From Spirochaetia bacterium (GTDB taxonomy: Bacteria; Spirochaetota; Leptospirae; Leptospirales; Leptonemataceae): DNA of 8,921 bases. Location: contig JACPZR010000185.1 of NCBI GenBank assembly GCA_016195395.1, positions 1-8,921 on the forward strand, read 5' to 3'. The position numbers and the translations under genes were made by a program. Numbering within the stretch: the stretch's first letter is position 1; the number at the start of each line of letters is the position of its first letter. Below the pieces are notes generated by a model. That model saw nothing but the letters and a program-made list of their open reading frames with translations, was not told where the DNA came from and ran no database searches. Shown here piece after piece: positions 1 through 5,812 of the stretch.

Positions 1-236
1 ACTATGTGATCCTGATGGATCTACAAATGCCTGTAATGAACGGATTTGACGCGGCCCGCGCCATCCGTAGCCGCGGAAGCCGCACCCCGATCTATGCGGT
101 CACAGCGGCGGCCTTGTCGGAGGTGAAGACGCAGAGTCTGGAAGCGGGAATGGATGGCTGTATCACAAAGCCCTTCAAGCCCGCGCAGTTGTATGCGGCG
201 GTGCAGAAATACGCCCCGACAGATAACGCTGGTTAA
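1..236 (+). CDS. Response regulator receiver domain, C-terminal fragment (probably the end of a hybrid histidine kinase)
   Basis: The reading frame is open from base 3 and ends at TAA 234-236; the 5' part lies outside the window. The visible residues are the second half of a CheY-like receiver fold. A VILMDLQMP segment carries the phospho-acceptor Asp (codon 18-20), AVTAAA carries the conserved Ser/Thr position, and TKPF carries the conserved Lys, followed by the last amphipathic helix. The phrase MDLQMPVMNGFDA is typical of receivers fused to the C-terminus of hybrid kinases and closely resembles the receiver of the kinase at 2409-4835, so a hybrid kinase is the best guess. A stand-alone regulator or another multidomain protein cannot be excluded. 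The stop overlaps that of the convergent hydrolase gene, leaving no room for a terminator between them. Confidence 0.85.
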   Translation, partial: YVILMDLQMPVMNGFDAARAIRSRGSRTPIYAVTAAALSEVKTQSLEAGMDGCITKPFKPAQLYAAVQKYAPTDNAG

Positions 237-1378
237 CGCGAGCCTTTCTTCTTTTTCGCCCGGGCTCCCGCCGCCCGCGGCCTCTTTTGTCCCGACTTTT
301 GTTTTCCGCCGTTCTTCGTGACCTTGCGCGTCCTGCTTTTCTTGAGAATGCGTGCGCCGGCCTCGTTTTGGAAACTGGTTAGGATGCGCTCCATGACTTC
401 CACATACCAGCAGTCAAATTCCAGCGAATTGACGAACCCATTGTGACCCCCATAACGTTCCACCGCAAGAGACACCTTTGATGTGTTCTTCAGACGTGTA
501 AAGTCGGCGGCGTCAATGATGGGATCGTCCGCGGATGTCAGGATCGTTGTGGCGAGCTTGATGGTTGCGAGCGAGGCCTGTGTGATTGTGTAGCTGGAGA
601 AATACGCCTTGGTGTCCGGAAATTCCGTATGCGCAGGCACCACCTTGTCTGTGAGTTCCATAACGCTGCGCGCCTTCATCAAGTCATCCATGGTATATTT
701 CGAGGGGAACGACTCCTGTTTCTTTTTCAGCTCGCGCCGCCATTTCCGAAGAAAGTAAGCGCGGAGGATCCGGCTTTCATCGATCATCTCCGTGGCCCGC
801 TCAGGGTTGATTGCCGGGCTTACTGCAATGCAGTGTGCCAGATTCGGGATCTTCTTCTTGTGAGAGCTGTGCCGCAATGCGATTCTCAGAACAAAGTTGC
901 CTCCCAGGGAGAAGCCTGCCAGAAAAACTGGAAGTCCCCGTCCGGCTCGCGCAAGACAGTCAGTCACACCCAGTCGCACTCCTTCATATGTTTCCGCTAT
1001 CAGGCTGCCGTTGAATGCTCCTTCGTTGAGATGGTATGTTTCGCCGTGATCGCGGAGATTGAGACGGAAGATGTCGTACCCCTGGTCAAAGAAGTAACGT
1101 CCCGTCCTGACAATATATGATGAGCTTGCGCCGCCCAGCCAGCCGTGGATCAGCACAAGGAGACCGCGTGAGCTCTGGGGCGGATGAAGCGACTCGAAGG
1201 CGGAGAGCCGCACGCCGTTGCCGACATTAATCAGACGTTCCTTGGAGGCTCTGTCCATTGGATGCGATGTCTTGTCCCGGATGGGCACTGATGCAAGGAA
1301 CGTCTGCACCCATTTGTTGCGGAGGACGGGGTGCGGTTCAAAGGGGGCGTGTGCGCTCTGGGTCTGGTCAACGGTCAT
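233..1378 (-). CDS. Alpha/beta hydrolase of the YheT-like (COG0429) group with a long basic C-terminal tail
   Basis: This 381-residue predicted serine hydrolase has the layout of the YheT/ABHD esterase group. The oxyanion-hole motif IHGWLGG is at residues 77-83. The nucleophile elbow GFSLGG is at 155-160 with Ser157. The likely acid is Asp284 or Asp285 (TSADDP), and the His of GGHNGF is His312, so the triad appears intact. A lid-like basic helical segment lies near 200-225. No signal peptide is visible, so a cytoplasmic location is likely. The substrate is unknown; family members act on esters of lipids or small molecules. Residues 345-381 are not part of the fold: 17 of 37 are Lys or Arg and none is acidic. 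The ATG at 1378 is the natural start, although no clear Shine-Dalgarno precedes it. The gene is monocistronic and converges on the receiver gene. Confidence 0.88.
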   Translation of the reverse strand: MTVDQTQSAHAPFEPHPVLRNKWVQTFLASVPIRDKTSHPMDRASKERLINVGNGVRLSAFESLHPPQSSRGLLVLIHGWLGGASSSYIVRTGRYFFDQGYDIFRLNLRDHGETYHLNEGAFNGSLIAETYEGVRLGVTDCLARAGRGLPVFLAGFSLGGNFVLRIALRHSSHKKKIPNLAHCIAVSPAINPERATEMIDESRILRAYFLRKWRRELKKKQESFPSKYTMDDLMKARSVMELTDKVVPAHTEFPDTKAYFSSYTITQASLATIKLATTILTSADDPIIDAADFTRLKNTSKVSLAVERYGGHNGFVNSLEFDCWYVEVMERILTSFQNEAGARILKKSRTRKVTKNGGKQKSGQKRPRAAGARAKKKKGSR

Positions 1379-1420
1379 GGATTACAATCGCTGATGGTGT
1401 TTCTTCGGCCAGTTATTTTT

Positions 1421-1446
1421 GAGGTGAGGGAGGCAAATGGCCGCAG
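1421..1446 (+). repeat. Degenerate partial copy of the 62-bp direct repeat
   Basis: The stretch begins GAGGTGAGGGAGGCAAATG and closely matches the 3' half of the repeat copy that follows, where GAGGTGAGGGAAGGAAAATG occupies 1497-1516. Agreement extends weakly through a downstream GCAG. The 5' half of the repeat is not recognisable here. This may be a decayed third copy or simply another purine-rich stretch; the shared ten-base block GAGGTGAGGG is exact. Confidence 0.4.
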
Positions 1447-1463
1447 AGGTACGTCACTTTGAA

Positions 1464-1525
1464 AGGCGGCCACGGGAATCTACAGGAGGACGAGAGGAGG
1501 TGAGGGAAGGAAAATGTCGGCAGGC
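1464..1525 (+). repeat. 62-bp direct repeat, copy 1 (upstream of vapBC)
   Basis: Comparison with 2321-2382 at a constant offset of 857 bases gives 55 of 62 identical positions without gaps. The differences are at 1473, 1480, 1491, 1499, 1506, 1507 and 1522. The core contains TACAGGAGGA, GAGAGGA and AGGAAAATGTCGGC, so it is strongly purine-rich on the plus strand, with several Shine-Dalgarno-like stretches. In both copies the left edge lies next to a TGA. Similarity fades to the right after base 1525. The mismatches do not favour third codon positions in the frames I examined, which argues against a conserved protein-coding element. Confidence 0.85.
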
Positions 1526-1605
1526 CGATTGCCTTTTTTGAACTGTGTCCTCTTTCTTCTCAATCTCTTGTCGCCCCACGTATTCAGGTTGACAGTGTTG
1601 TGAAG

Positions 1606-1629
1606 TATGCGTTTATGCTTTTATGCGTA
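1606..1629 (+). promoter_or_regulatory. Three tandem 8-bp repeats over the vapB start: probable autoregulatory operator
   Basis: The sequence reads TATGCGTT, TATGCTTT, TATGCGTA in perfect register with an 8-base period. The third unit contains the ATG of vapB (1623-1625). Ribbon-helix-helix antitoxins are known to bind short repeated or palindromic half-sites in their own promoters as cooperative dimers, so an operator read by the VapB dimer or the VapBC complex is the natural interpretation. Binding itself is inferred. There is no Shine-Dalgarno in the A/T-rich stretch before the ATG, which would fit a leaderless or very short-leader transcript. Confidence 0.6.
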
Positions 1630-1883
1630 CGACGATTGACCTTCCGGACGACCTGTTCCGCCGCGTGAAAGCGCGCGCTGCGATGGAGGGAACCACCATG
1701 AAAGATTACGTGATTGCGCGGCTGCGGCATAGTCTCGAGACAGTCGGTCATGGGCAGGATAAAGACGAATGGACGTCGTGGCAGAAGCGTTGGGACGGCG
1801 CAGGGAGAGGAGTCCGGGCCAGAAAGCGGTCGGCGGGAAAATCCGCATCCGCAATCCTTACTTGGGACCGGAACGCGCGTTGA
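1623..1883 (+). CDS. vapB: VapB-type ribbon-helix-helix antitoxin
   Basis: The gene encodes an 86-residue predicted antitoxin. The N-terminus MRTTIDLPDDLFRRVKARAA is the signature of CopG/MetJ-like ribbon-helix-helix antitoxins: a short DNA-contacting strand (residues 2-6), then helix one (about 9-20) and helix two (about 25-38, TMKDYVIARLRHSL). Residues 44-86 form a polar Gly/Arg-rich tail, expected to wrap the toxin and block its active site. The ATG is fixed by the strand motif, which begins immediately after it. The stop TGA (1881-1883) overlaps the proposed TTG start of vapC as TTGA, the usual tight coupling of antitoxin and toxin. The tail is less typical of the family than the DNA-binding part, so a small frameshift affecting it cannot be ruled out. 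Confidence 0.85.
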   Translation: MRTTIDLPDDLFRRVKARAAMEGTTMKDYVIARLRHSLETVGHGQDKDEWTSWQKRWDGAGRGVRARKRSAGKSASAILTWDRNAR

Positions 1884-2320
1884 GCGTTGGGAATGATATT
1901 GTGATAGATGCGTCCGTTTTTGTGGCGTCTTCGCTGCGCGACGAGCCGCACCACGGAGAGGCGCACGCTATGTTGCTCTCGTTTTCGGATGTCATGCCTC
2001 ATATTCATCTTCCGTCGCTCGCGCTGCTTGAGGTGGCATCTGCCGTGGCGCGCCGGACGGGAAGAGCCGCGCAGGCAAAGCGTCTCGCAGAAGCTCTCGC
2101 GGACATTCCGGGTGTGACACTCTACGAACTGAGTTTTGAGCATGCACGGCAGGGGCTGGAACTTCTGGAGCAAGGTCCGCTCCGTGCGGCTGACATCGTA
2201 TACGTTATCCTGGCTCTCCAAGTTCGTGCGGAGCTCATCACGCTGGACAAGGAGATGCATAAGCATGCGCGGTCGCTGGTTCGCGTCAGACGGCCGAGTG
2301 AGTGGATGCGCGGTTTCTGA
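1880..2320 (+). CDS. vapC: VapC-type PIN-domain ribonuclease toxin
   Basis: From the TTG at 1880 this is a 146-residue PIN-domain protein, the usual size for VapC. The four acidic metal-binding residues expected in PIN nucleases are present: Asp10 in IVIDASVF, Glu51 in ALLEVASAVA, Asp105 in RAADIVYV and Asp123 in LITLDKEM, so the toxin looks catalytically intact. The known family role is Mg-dependent cleavage of tRNA or rRNA, inhibited by the paired VapB. The target here cannot be predicted. The frame stays open upstream to 1769, but that extension lies inside vapB and does not resemble a PIN domain. A GTG at 1901 is possible but would leave almost nothing before the first strand. The stop TGA directly abuts the second direct-repeat copy. 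Confidence 0.88.
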   Translation: MSVGNDIVIDASVFVASSLRDEPHHGEAHAMLLSFSDVMPHIHLPSLALLEVASAVARRTGRAAQAKRLAEALADIPGVTLYELSFEHARQGLELLEQGPLRAADIVYVILALQVRAELITLDKEMHKHARSLVRVRRPSEWMRGF

Positions 2321-2382
2321 AGGCGGCCATGGGAATTTACAGGAGGATGAGAGGAAGTGAGGTTAGGAAAATGTCGGCTGGC
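2321..2382 (+). repeat. 62-bp direct repeat, copy 2 (downstream of vapBC)
   Basis: This is the same element as 1464-1525 in the same orientation (55 of 62 identical), starting at the base after the vapC stop. Together the copies bracket the whole toxin-antitoxin module, so one repeat plus vapBC makes an 857-base unit. Downstream similarity stops near 2382, about 26 bases before the stop codon of the convergent kinase gene. No inverted-repeat structure of the attC type and no flanking target duplication was recognised. Confidence 0.85.
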
Positions 2383-2408
2383 GGTCCCCCGGATCCAATC
2401 GGCAGGCC

Positions 2409-4835
2409 TTAACCGTGTTTGTACTTGGCCAGAAGCGCCCGCAGTTCATCAGGGTCGACAGGCTTGGTCTGGAAATCCCGGATTCCATGTTGGAACGCTC
2501 GTTCCCGGATCTCCGGCACTGCGGCGGCCGTCAGAGCAACGATGGGCGGCGGAGTGCGTCCGGCGGATGCGGCTTCCTCAATGATTTGTTTGGCCGCGCC
2601 AAATCCATCCAAGAGCGGCATCTGGAGGTCCATCAGGACCACATCGAAAAAATTGTTTCGGCAGAGCTCCACCGCCTCCACGCCGTTTGACGCAATGGTC
2701 AGTTCCGCTCCGAATCGTTGGAACATTCTTCTCATCAGTGCAACGTTATCCGGATTGTCCTCTGCCGCAAGAACCCGCAGACCTTGGAGAGAAACATCTG
2801 CCAGCTTTGGTTGAGGCAGCGGGGGTTCTTGAGAGATCACAAAAGGCAGTTCGACGATGAAGCGGGAACCCACTCCCTGGCGGCTTTCGGCCCTCACCGT
2901 GCCGTCGAGCAGGGACACAAGTCCCTGCACAATACTCAGGCCCAGCCCCGTTCCGCCGTAACGCTGCCCCACCTCGGCCTTTTCCTGGGTGAATTTTTCA
3001 AAGACGGCCTCCAGTCGGTCCGCTGCAATGCCAATGCCTGTATCCGCTACAGTAAACCGCACCCGCACGTTCGATGTGTCCCGGCCGGCGCATTCAACAG
3101 AGAGTTCCACAGTGCCTTTGCTCGTGAATTTCACTGCATTTGAAAGCAGGTTTGTGAGTATCTGTCCCAGCTTCACGCGGTCCGCCGTGACGAATTCCGG
3201 GACATCGGATGCGATCTTGAGATGGATGGAGGTGCCAACTTCTGCTGCTTTGGCGCGGAAGGTAGCGGCGATCTCTTCAACGTATTCGCGGAGAGCCAGG
3301 GGCCCCAGCTGTACCAGGAGTTTATCCGCCTCTATGCGCGCAAGATCCAGCACGTCGCTCAGAAGCGCGGCCAGACCCTGAGAGGATGCCTGTACGGTCT
3401 CCAGTGTCCGGCGCTGCTCTGTGGTCAGGTTTTCTTCTAACATCAATCGGACATTACCCAGAATAACGTGCAACGGCGTCCGGATTTCATGGGCCATCAC
3501 TGATAGAAACTGCGACTTTGCGTTCGATGCTTCCAAGGCATGCTCTTTTTCCAGTTCCAGATCCCGGGTCCGCTCCTCTACGCGTGTTTCCAGTTCCTCG
3601 TTGAGCTTCTCCACTTGGAGAAGCGCGGAAGAGAACCGCCGCGCGAGTCCCGCTCCTTGAAACGCAATAAATATGAAGAAGCCAAGAGGGGAGAGGTATG
3701 GGAACGGACTTAAATTCCATGAGTAGAAGATGTCGTTCAAAACGGCCGCAAACAAAACAACGAATCCAGCCAAAAACAATCGTGCGTCGCCGAACTGCTT
3801 CCATGCAGCCCGGCTTGCTGATACCAGCATGTCGGCAGCACACAGGCCCAGCCAGATTTGTGCTGCCACCAGTGTGCCCGTGAAAAAGCGCGACGGAGTG
3901 GCAAGCGCAACGGCCGCAAGAACCAGAGCCCCGGCGATTTCGATCTTTCGCAGCCACTGAATCGACTGCTTGGGAAAAACAGCGGTGGCGTACGCCACAA
4001 AAACAGCGAGAGCCACATTGAAATCCGCATACTCAAGCGTTAGGCGCGTTGACCATGGAAGGCCGGGGAACGCCTCGAGCACAGACATCTCGCCGGTCAG
4101 TCCGGTCCGCAGGGCCATCAGCGCGCAGAACAGACCCAGATAACGCGACGAAGGATTGCCGCCCCGCATAAAGGAAATCCCAAGGTGGTAGGCGCCCATC
4201 ATCAAGAGAGCGCCCACCAGGAAGAAGTCCCAGTAGAGCGTCACGGACCGCGTTCTATTAAGACGTGATTCCGTTCCGAGCACAGGGGTTCGCCAGAGGC
4301 CGCCCCTGTTATGCTCAAAATTTGACACCTGCACAAGAATGTCGAACCGGTCTCCCGTGGGCGGAAGGCGGACGACGCCGGGCCTATAATCTCCTGTCTC
4401 TCTATCCGGCGTGAGCGCCGGCTGGCCGGCGGAATAGACCTCATGCACGCCGTTGGACCCGGAAACGAAGACGCGGCAGGCGGACGAGCACGAGAGCATT
4501 TTCAACGCAAGGGGTTCGTGAGCCGGGGGGAGCAGAACGCGGAGAATGTATGTGCCTGCGCCGTGCGGTCCGTACGCAGACCCGCCCACCGTCTGCCCGT
4601 TCCAAGCCGCAGGCACTTTCAAAAAAACCGCGGCGGGGGTGTTCGCCTCTTGAACCAGAACCCCCGGCAGAAAGCCCCAGGCGCCGGCCAGCGGCACCTC
4701 GTCGAGCACGGAAGCCCGCAGGTCGATTACCCCCCGTTCCGCAGCGGGGGCCGACGGACGCGCGCGGCCGCAGGATATGCTCGCGACCAAAAGGCAGAGA
4801 CACATGTACCGTGCGAGTCGAACCATTCCACGCAT
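2409..4835 (-). CDS. 7TMR-DISM hybrid sensor histidine kinase with C-terminal receiver
   Basis: The gene encodes an 808-residue membrane-bound hybrid kinase. In order: signal sequence with possible lipobox SISC (Cys22); periplasmic beta-rich input domain (about 35-190); seven predicted membrane segments (about 203-222, 231-250, 270-288, 298-314, 318-340, 352-370, 383-400), typical of 7TMR-DISM; coiled coil (405-437); and the DHp domain with phospho-accepting His449 in MAHEIRTPL. The ATPase domain follows, with N-box Asn562/Asn566, G1 motif ADTGIGI (598-603) and G2 motif GGTGLGL (627-633). Last is a receiver (about 686-806) with Glu692/Asp693, phospho-acceptor Asp736, Thr769 and Lys791. All catalytic motifs look intact. 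No HPt domain is present, so a partner elsewhere would complete any phosphorelay. ATG at 4835 and the in-frame ATG at 4826 are both possible starts. The DUF1554 gene lies 72 bases upstream on the same strand. Confidence 0.93.
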   Translation of the reverse strand: MRGMVRLARYMCLCLLVASISCGRARPSAPAAERGVIDLRASVLDEVPLAGAWGFLPGVLVQEANTPAAVFLKVPAAWNGQTVGGSAYGPHGAGTYILRVLLPPAHEPLALKMLSCSSACRVFVSGSNGVHEVYSAGQPALTPDRETGDYRPGVVRLPPTGDRFDILVQVSNFEHNRGGLWRTPVLGTESRLNRTRSVTLYWDFFLVGALLMMGAYHLGISFMRGGNPSSRYLGLFCALMALRTGLTGEMSVLEAFPGLPWSTRLTLEYADFNVALAVFVAYATAVFPKQSIQWLRKIEIAGALVLAAVALATPSRFFTGTLVAAQIWLGLCAADMLVSASRAAWKQFGDARLFLAGFVVLFAAVLNDIFYSWNLSPFPYLSPLGFFIFIAFQGAGLARRFSSALLQVEKLNEELETRVEERTRDLELEKEHALEASNAKSQFLSVMAHEIRTPLHVILGNVRLMLEENLTTEQRRTLETVQASSQGLAALLSDVLDLARIEADKLLVQLGPLALREYVEEIAATFRAKAAEVGTSIHLKIASDVPEFVTADRVKLGQILTNLLSNAVKFTSKGTVELSVECAGRDTSNVRVRFTVADTGIGIAADRLEAVFEKFTQEKAEVGQRYGGTGLGLSIVQGLVSLLDGTVRAESRQGVGSRFIVELPFVISQEPPLPQPKLADVSLQGLRVLAAEDNPDNVALMRRMFQRFGAELTIASNGVEAVELCRNNFFDVVLMDLQMPLLDGFGAAKQIIEEAASAGRTPPPIVALTAAAVPEIRERAFQHGIRDFQTKPVDPDELRALLAKYKHG

Positions 4836-4907
4836 TCCATCAAAAACCGCTGCGGGGCGTCAATATCAAGCTTGGTCGGGGGATGGCGGCAGACTTAGGG
4901 CCTGCGA

Positions 4908-5549
4908 CTATTGCTGCACGCAGTACAGCGCCGAAGGGTTTATGCAGCTCAGGTTCCCGCCCATGATCGCAGCTAAGGCAGCCGCATTCGTTGTCCCATA
5001 GCGTCCAAAAGCTCCGGCGGAGCCGTCTGTCCACGCCGTGACGCCGCAACCTCCTGCTGTAGTCCAGTCAGTGTTCAATCCTGTCCAAGCTGCTATACCT
5101 GTGGTGCCAATCGCATTGGTCATATTGGGTCCAAACACGTAGATAGAAGCCGCATTGGTGGTCATGATTACGGTGCCGTCCGGGCGCGTGTACAACTGGC
5201 TGGGCCGCAGCACCCAATCCACCTGGCCGTCTCCCACATTTGCGGTCACCGATGCGGTCCGGGCGGCTGAGACGATCATCGCTTTGTAAGTCCCTGTGTT
5301 TGCCGGTTTGGCCAAGTCGGCATTGCAGATTGCATCCGCGTTCAAAACGCCGCCCAGATTCCCGGTCGATGTTGTATTGCTCACAAAGATCAACTTGGGA
5401 GTGGCTTGGTTGGGGGCGCTGGTGCCTTTGGCCCTGATCAACGTTCCAAGGATGAGCCTCTCATCCTCTGTGTTCGCCGGCAACTGGACGCACTGGCCAA
5501 GCAGGAATCCAGCGCCCGCCAACGAAAGATGCAAGTAGAAAGATTTCAA
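4908..5549 (-). CDS. DUF1554-domain lipoprotein (leptospiral family)
   Basis: This is a putative exported lipoprotein of 213 residues from the TTG at 5549. That start is preferred because it gives MKSFYLHLSLAGAGFLLGQC, a compact signal peptide ending in a relaxed spirochaetal lipobox (Cys20). It also has GGAG (5555-5558) five bases upstream. An ATG at 5585 would add 12 uncharged residues and has no Shine-Dalgarno. The mature part carries DUF1554 hallmarks: LIFVSNTTSTGNLGGVLNAD, ICNADLAKP, GTYKAMIV, DWVLRP and the C-terminal aromatic/Cys pattern CGVTAWTDGSAGAFGRYG...LYCVQQ. Four cysteines in the domain could form two disulfides. DUF1554 is, to my knowledge, the domain of the leptospiral endostatin-like (Len) surface proteins; binding function here is unknown. 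It lies just upstream of the hybrid kinase on the same strand and may share its transcript. Confidence 0.88.
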   Translation of the reverse strand: MKSFYLHLSLAGAGFLLGQCVQLPANTEDERLILGTLIRAKGTSAPNQATPKLIFVSNTTSTGNLGGVLNADAICNADLAKPANTGTYKAMIVSAARTASVTANVGDGQVDWVLRPSQLYTRPDGTVIMTTNAASIYVFGPNMTNAIGTTGIAAWTGLNTDWTTAGGCGVTAWTDGSAGAFGRYGTTNAAALAAIMGGNLSCINPSALYCVQQ

Positions 5550-5669
5550 GGCGACTCCGGCGTTTGGACCCGGCGGCGAAGGCATGAGCAGAACAATAGT
5601 GTCCGGATGGTATCAAGCCGGAGCCAACCGAGGCAAGCAAATTCGCCGGGCTGGCCTGAAACGGCGAGG

Positions 5670-5689
5670 CCCCCTGTTCAGGGGGTTTT
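5670..5689 (+). terminator. Rho-independent terminator-like hairpin
   Basis: CCCCCTG (5670-5676) pairs perfectly with CAGGGGG (5679-5685) and is followed by TTTT (5686-5689), the pattern of an intrinsic terminator reading rightward. The complementary strand has no T-tract after the stem, so it would act only on plus-strand transcripts. No recognised plus-strand gene ends here: the nearest upstream plus-strand gene is vapC, more than 3 kb away. It could end a small RNA, act as a leader attenuator for the YVTN gene, or stop antisense transcription. Confidence 0.55.
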
Positions 5690-5785
5690 GAGCGACCCTT
5701 TTTCGCGCCTTGCTTGACCCAAGTGGCAAAGGAGGGGCCGCTGTATTTATGCGAGGTGCGCACGGAAGGAAAGGTAAGTTATGCC

Positions 5786-5812
5786 GATATCAGAGACTGG
5801 TATCTGAATATC
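5786..5812. repeat. Imperfect inverted repeat upstream of the YVTN gene
   Basis: GATATCAGA (5786-5794) is mirrored by TCTGAATATC (5803-5812), with one extra A in the right arm and an eight-base gap. It lies about 54 bases before the proposed ATG of the YVTN-repeat gene, a reasonable place for a dimeric regulator site, but nothing identifies a binding protein. Confidence 0.3.

Larger units (their letters stand above)
1379..1622. other. Spacer between the hydrolase and vapBC
   Basis: This 244-base spacer separates the divergent hydrolase and vapBC genes. It holds a degenerate partial repeat (1421-1446), a full direct-repeat copy (1464-1525) and most of the tandem 8-bp array in front of vapB. 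It also contains a consensus-like TTGACA at 1589-1594. A 29-codon open frame (1514-1603) with a purine-rich leader lies here; it is discussed under findings and is not called as a gene. Confidence 0.6.

Noticed and set aside
629..1120. 163-codon plus-strand open frame inside the hydrolase gene
   Set aside because: The hydrolase on the opposite strand has an intact catalytic triad. This frame shows irregular composition and no family features.
1589..1619. TTGACA (1589-1594) with TATGCT (1614-1619) as the vapB promoter
   Set aside because: The spacer is 19 bases and the predicted start of transcription falls after the vapB ATG, so this pair cannot drive the gene as annotated. The TTGACA may be fortuitous.
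1748..2266. 172-codon open frame antisense to vapBC
   Set aside because: It lies entirely opposite two well-supported genes and has no recognisable motifs or signal; it is a GC-driven shadow.
1464..2382. Integron cassette with attC sites around vapBC
   Set aside because: The repeats are purine-rich and lack the internal dyad and the paired RYYYAAC/GTTRRRY core sites of attC. No integrase is visible.
2329..2412. Short open frame in repeat copy 2 (26 codons) as a small gene
   Set aside because: The corresponding frame in copy 1 has Thr codons where copy 2 has both the start Met and the internal Met, and the mismatches do not favour synonymous positions.
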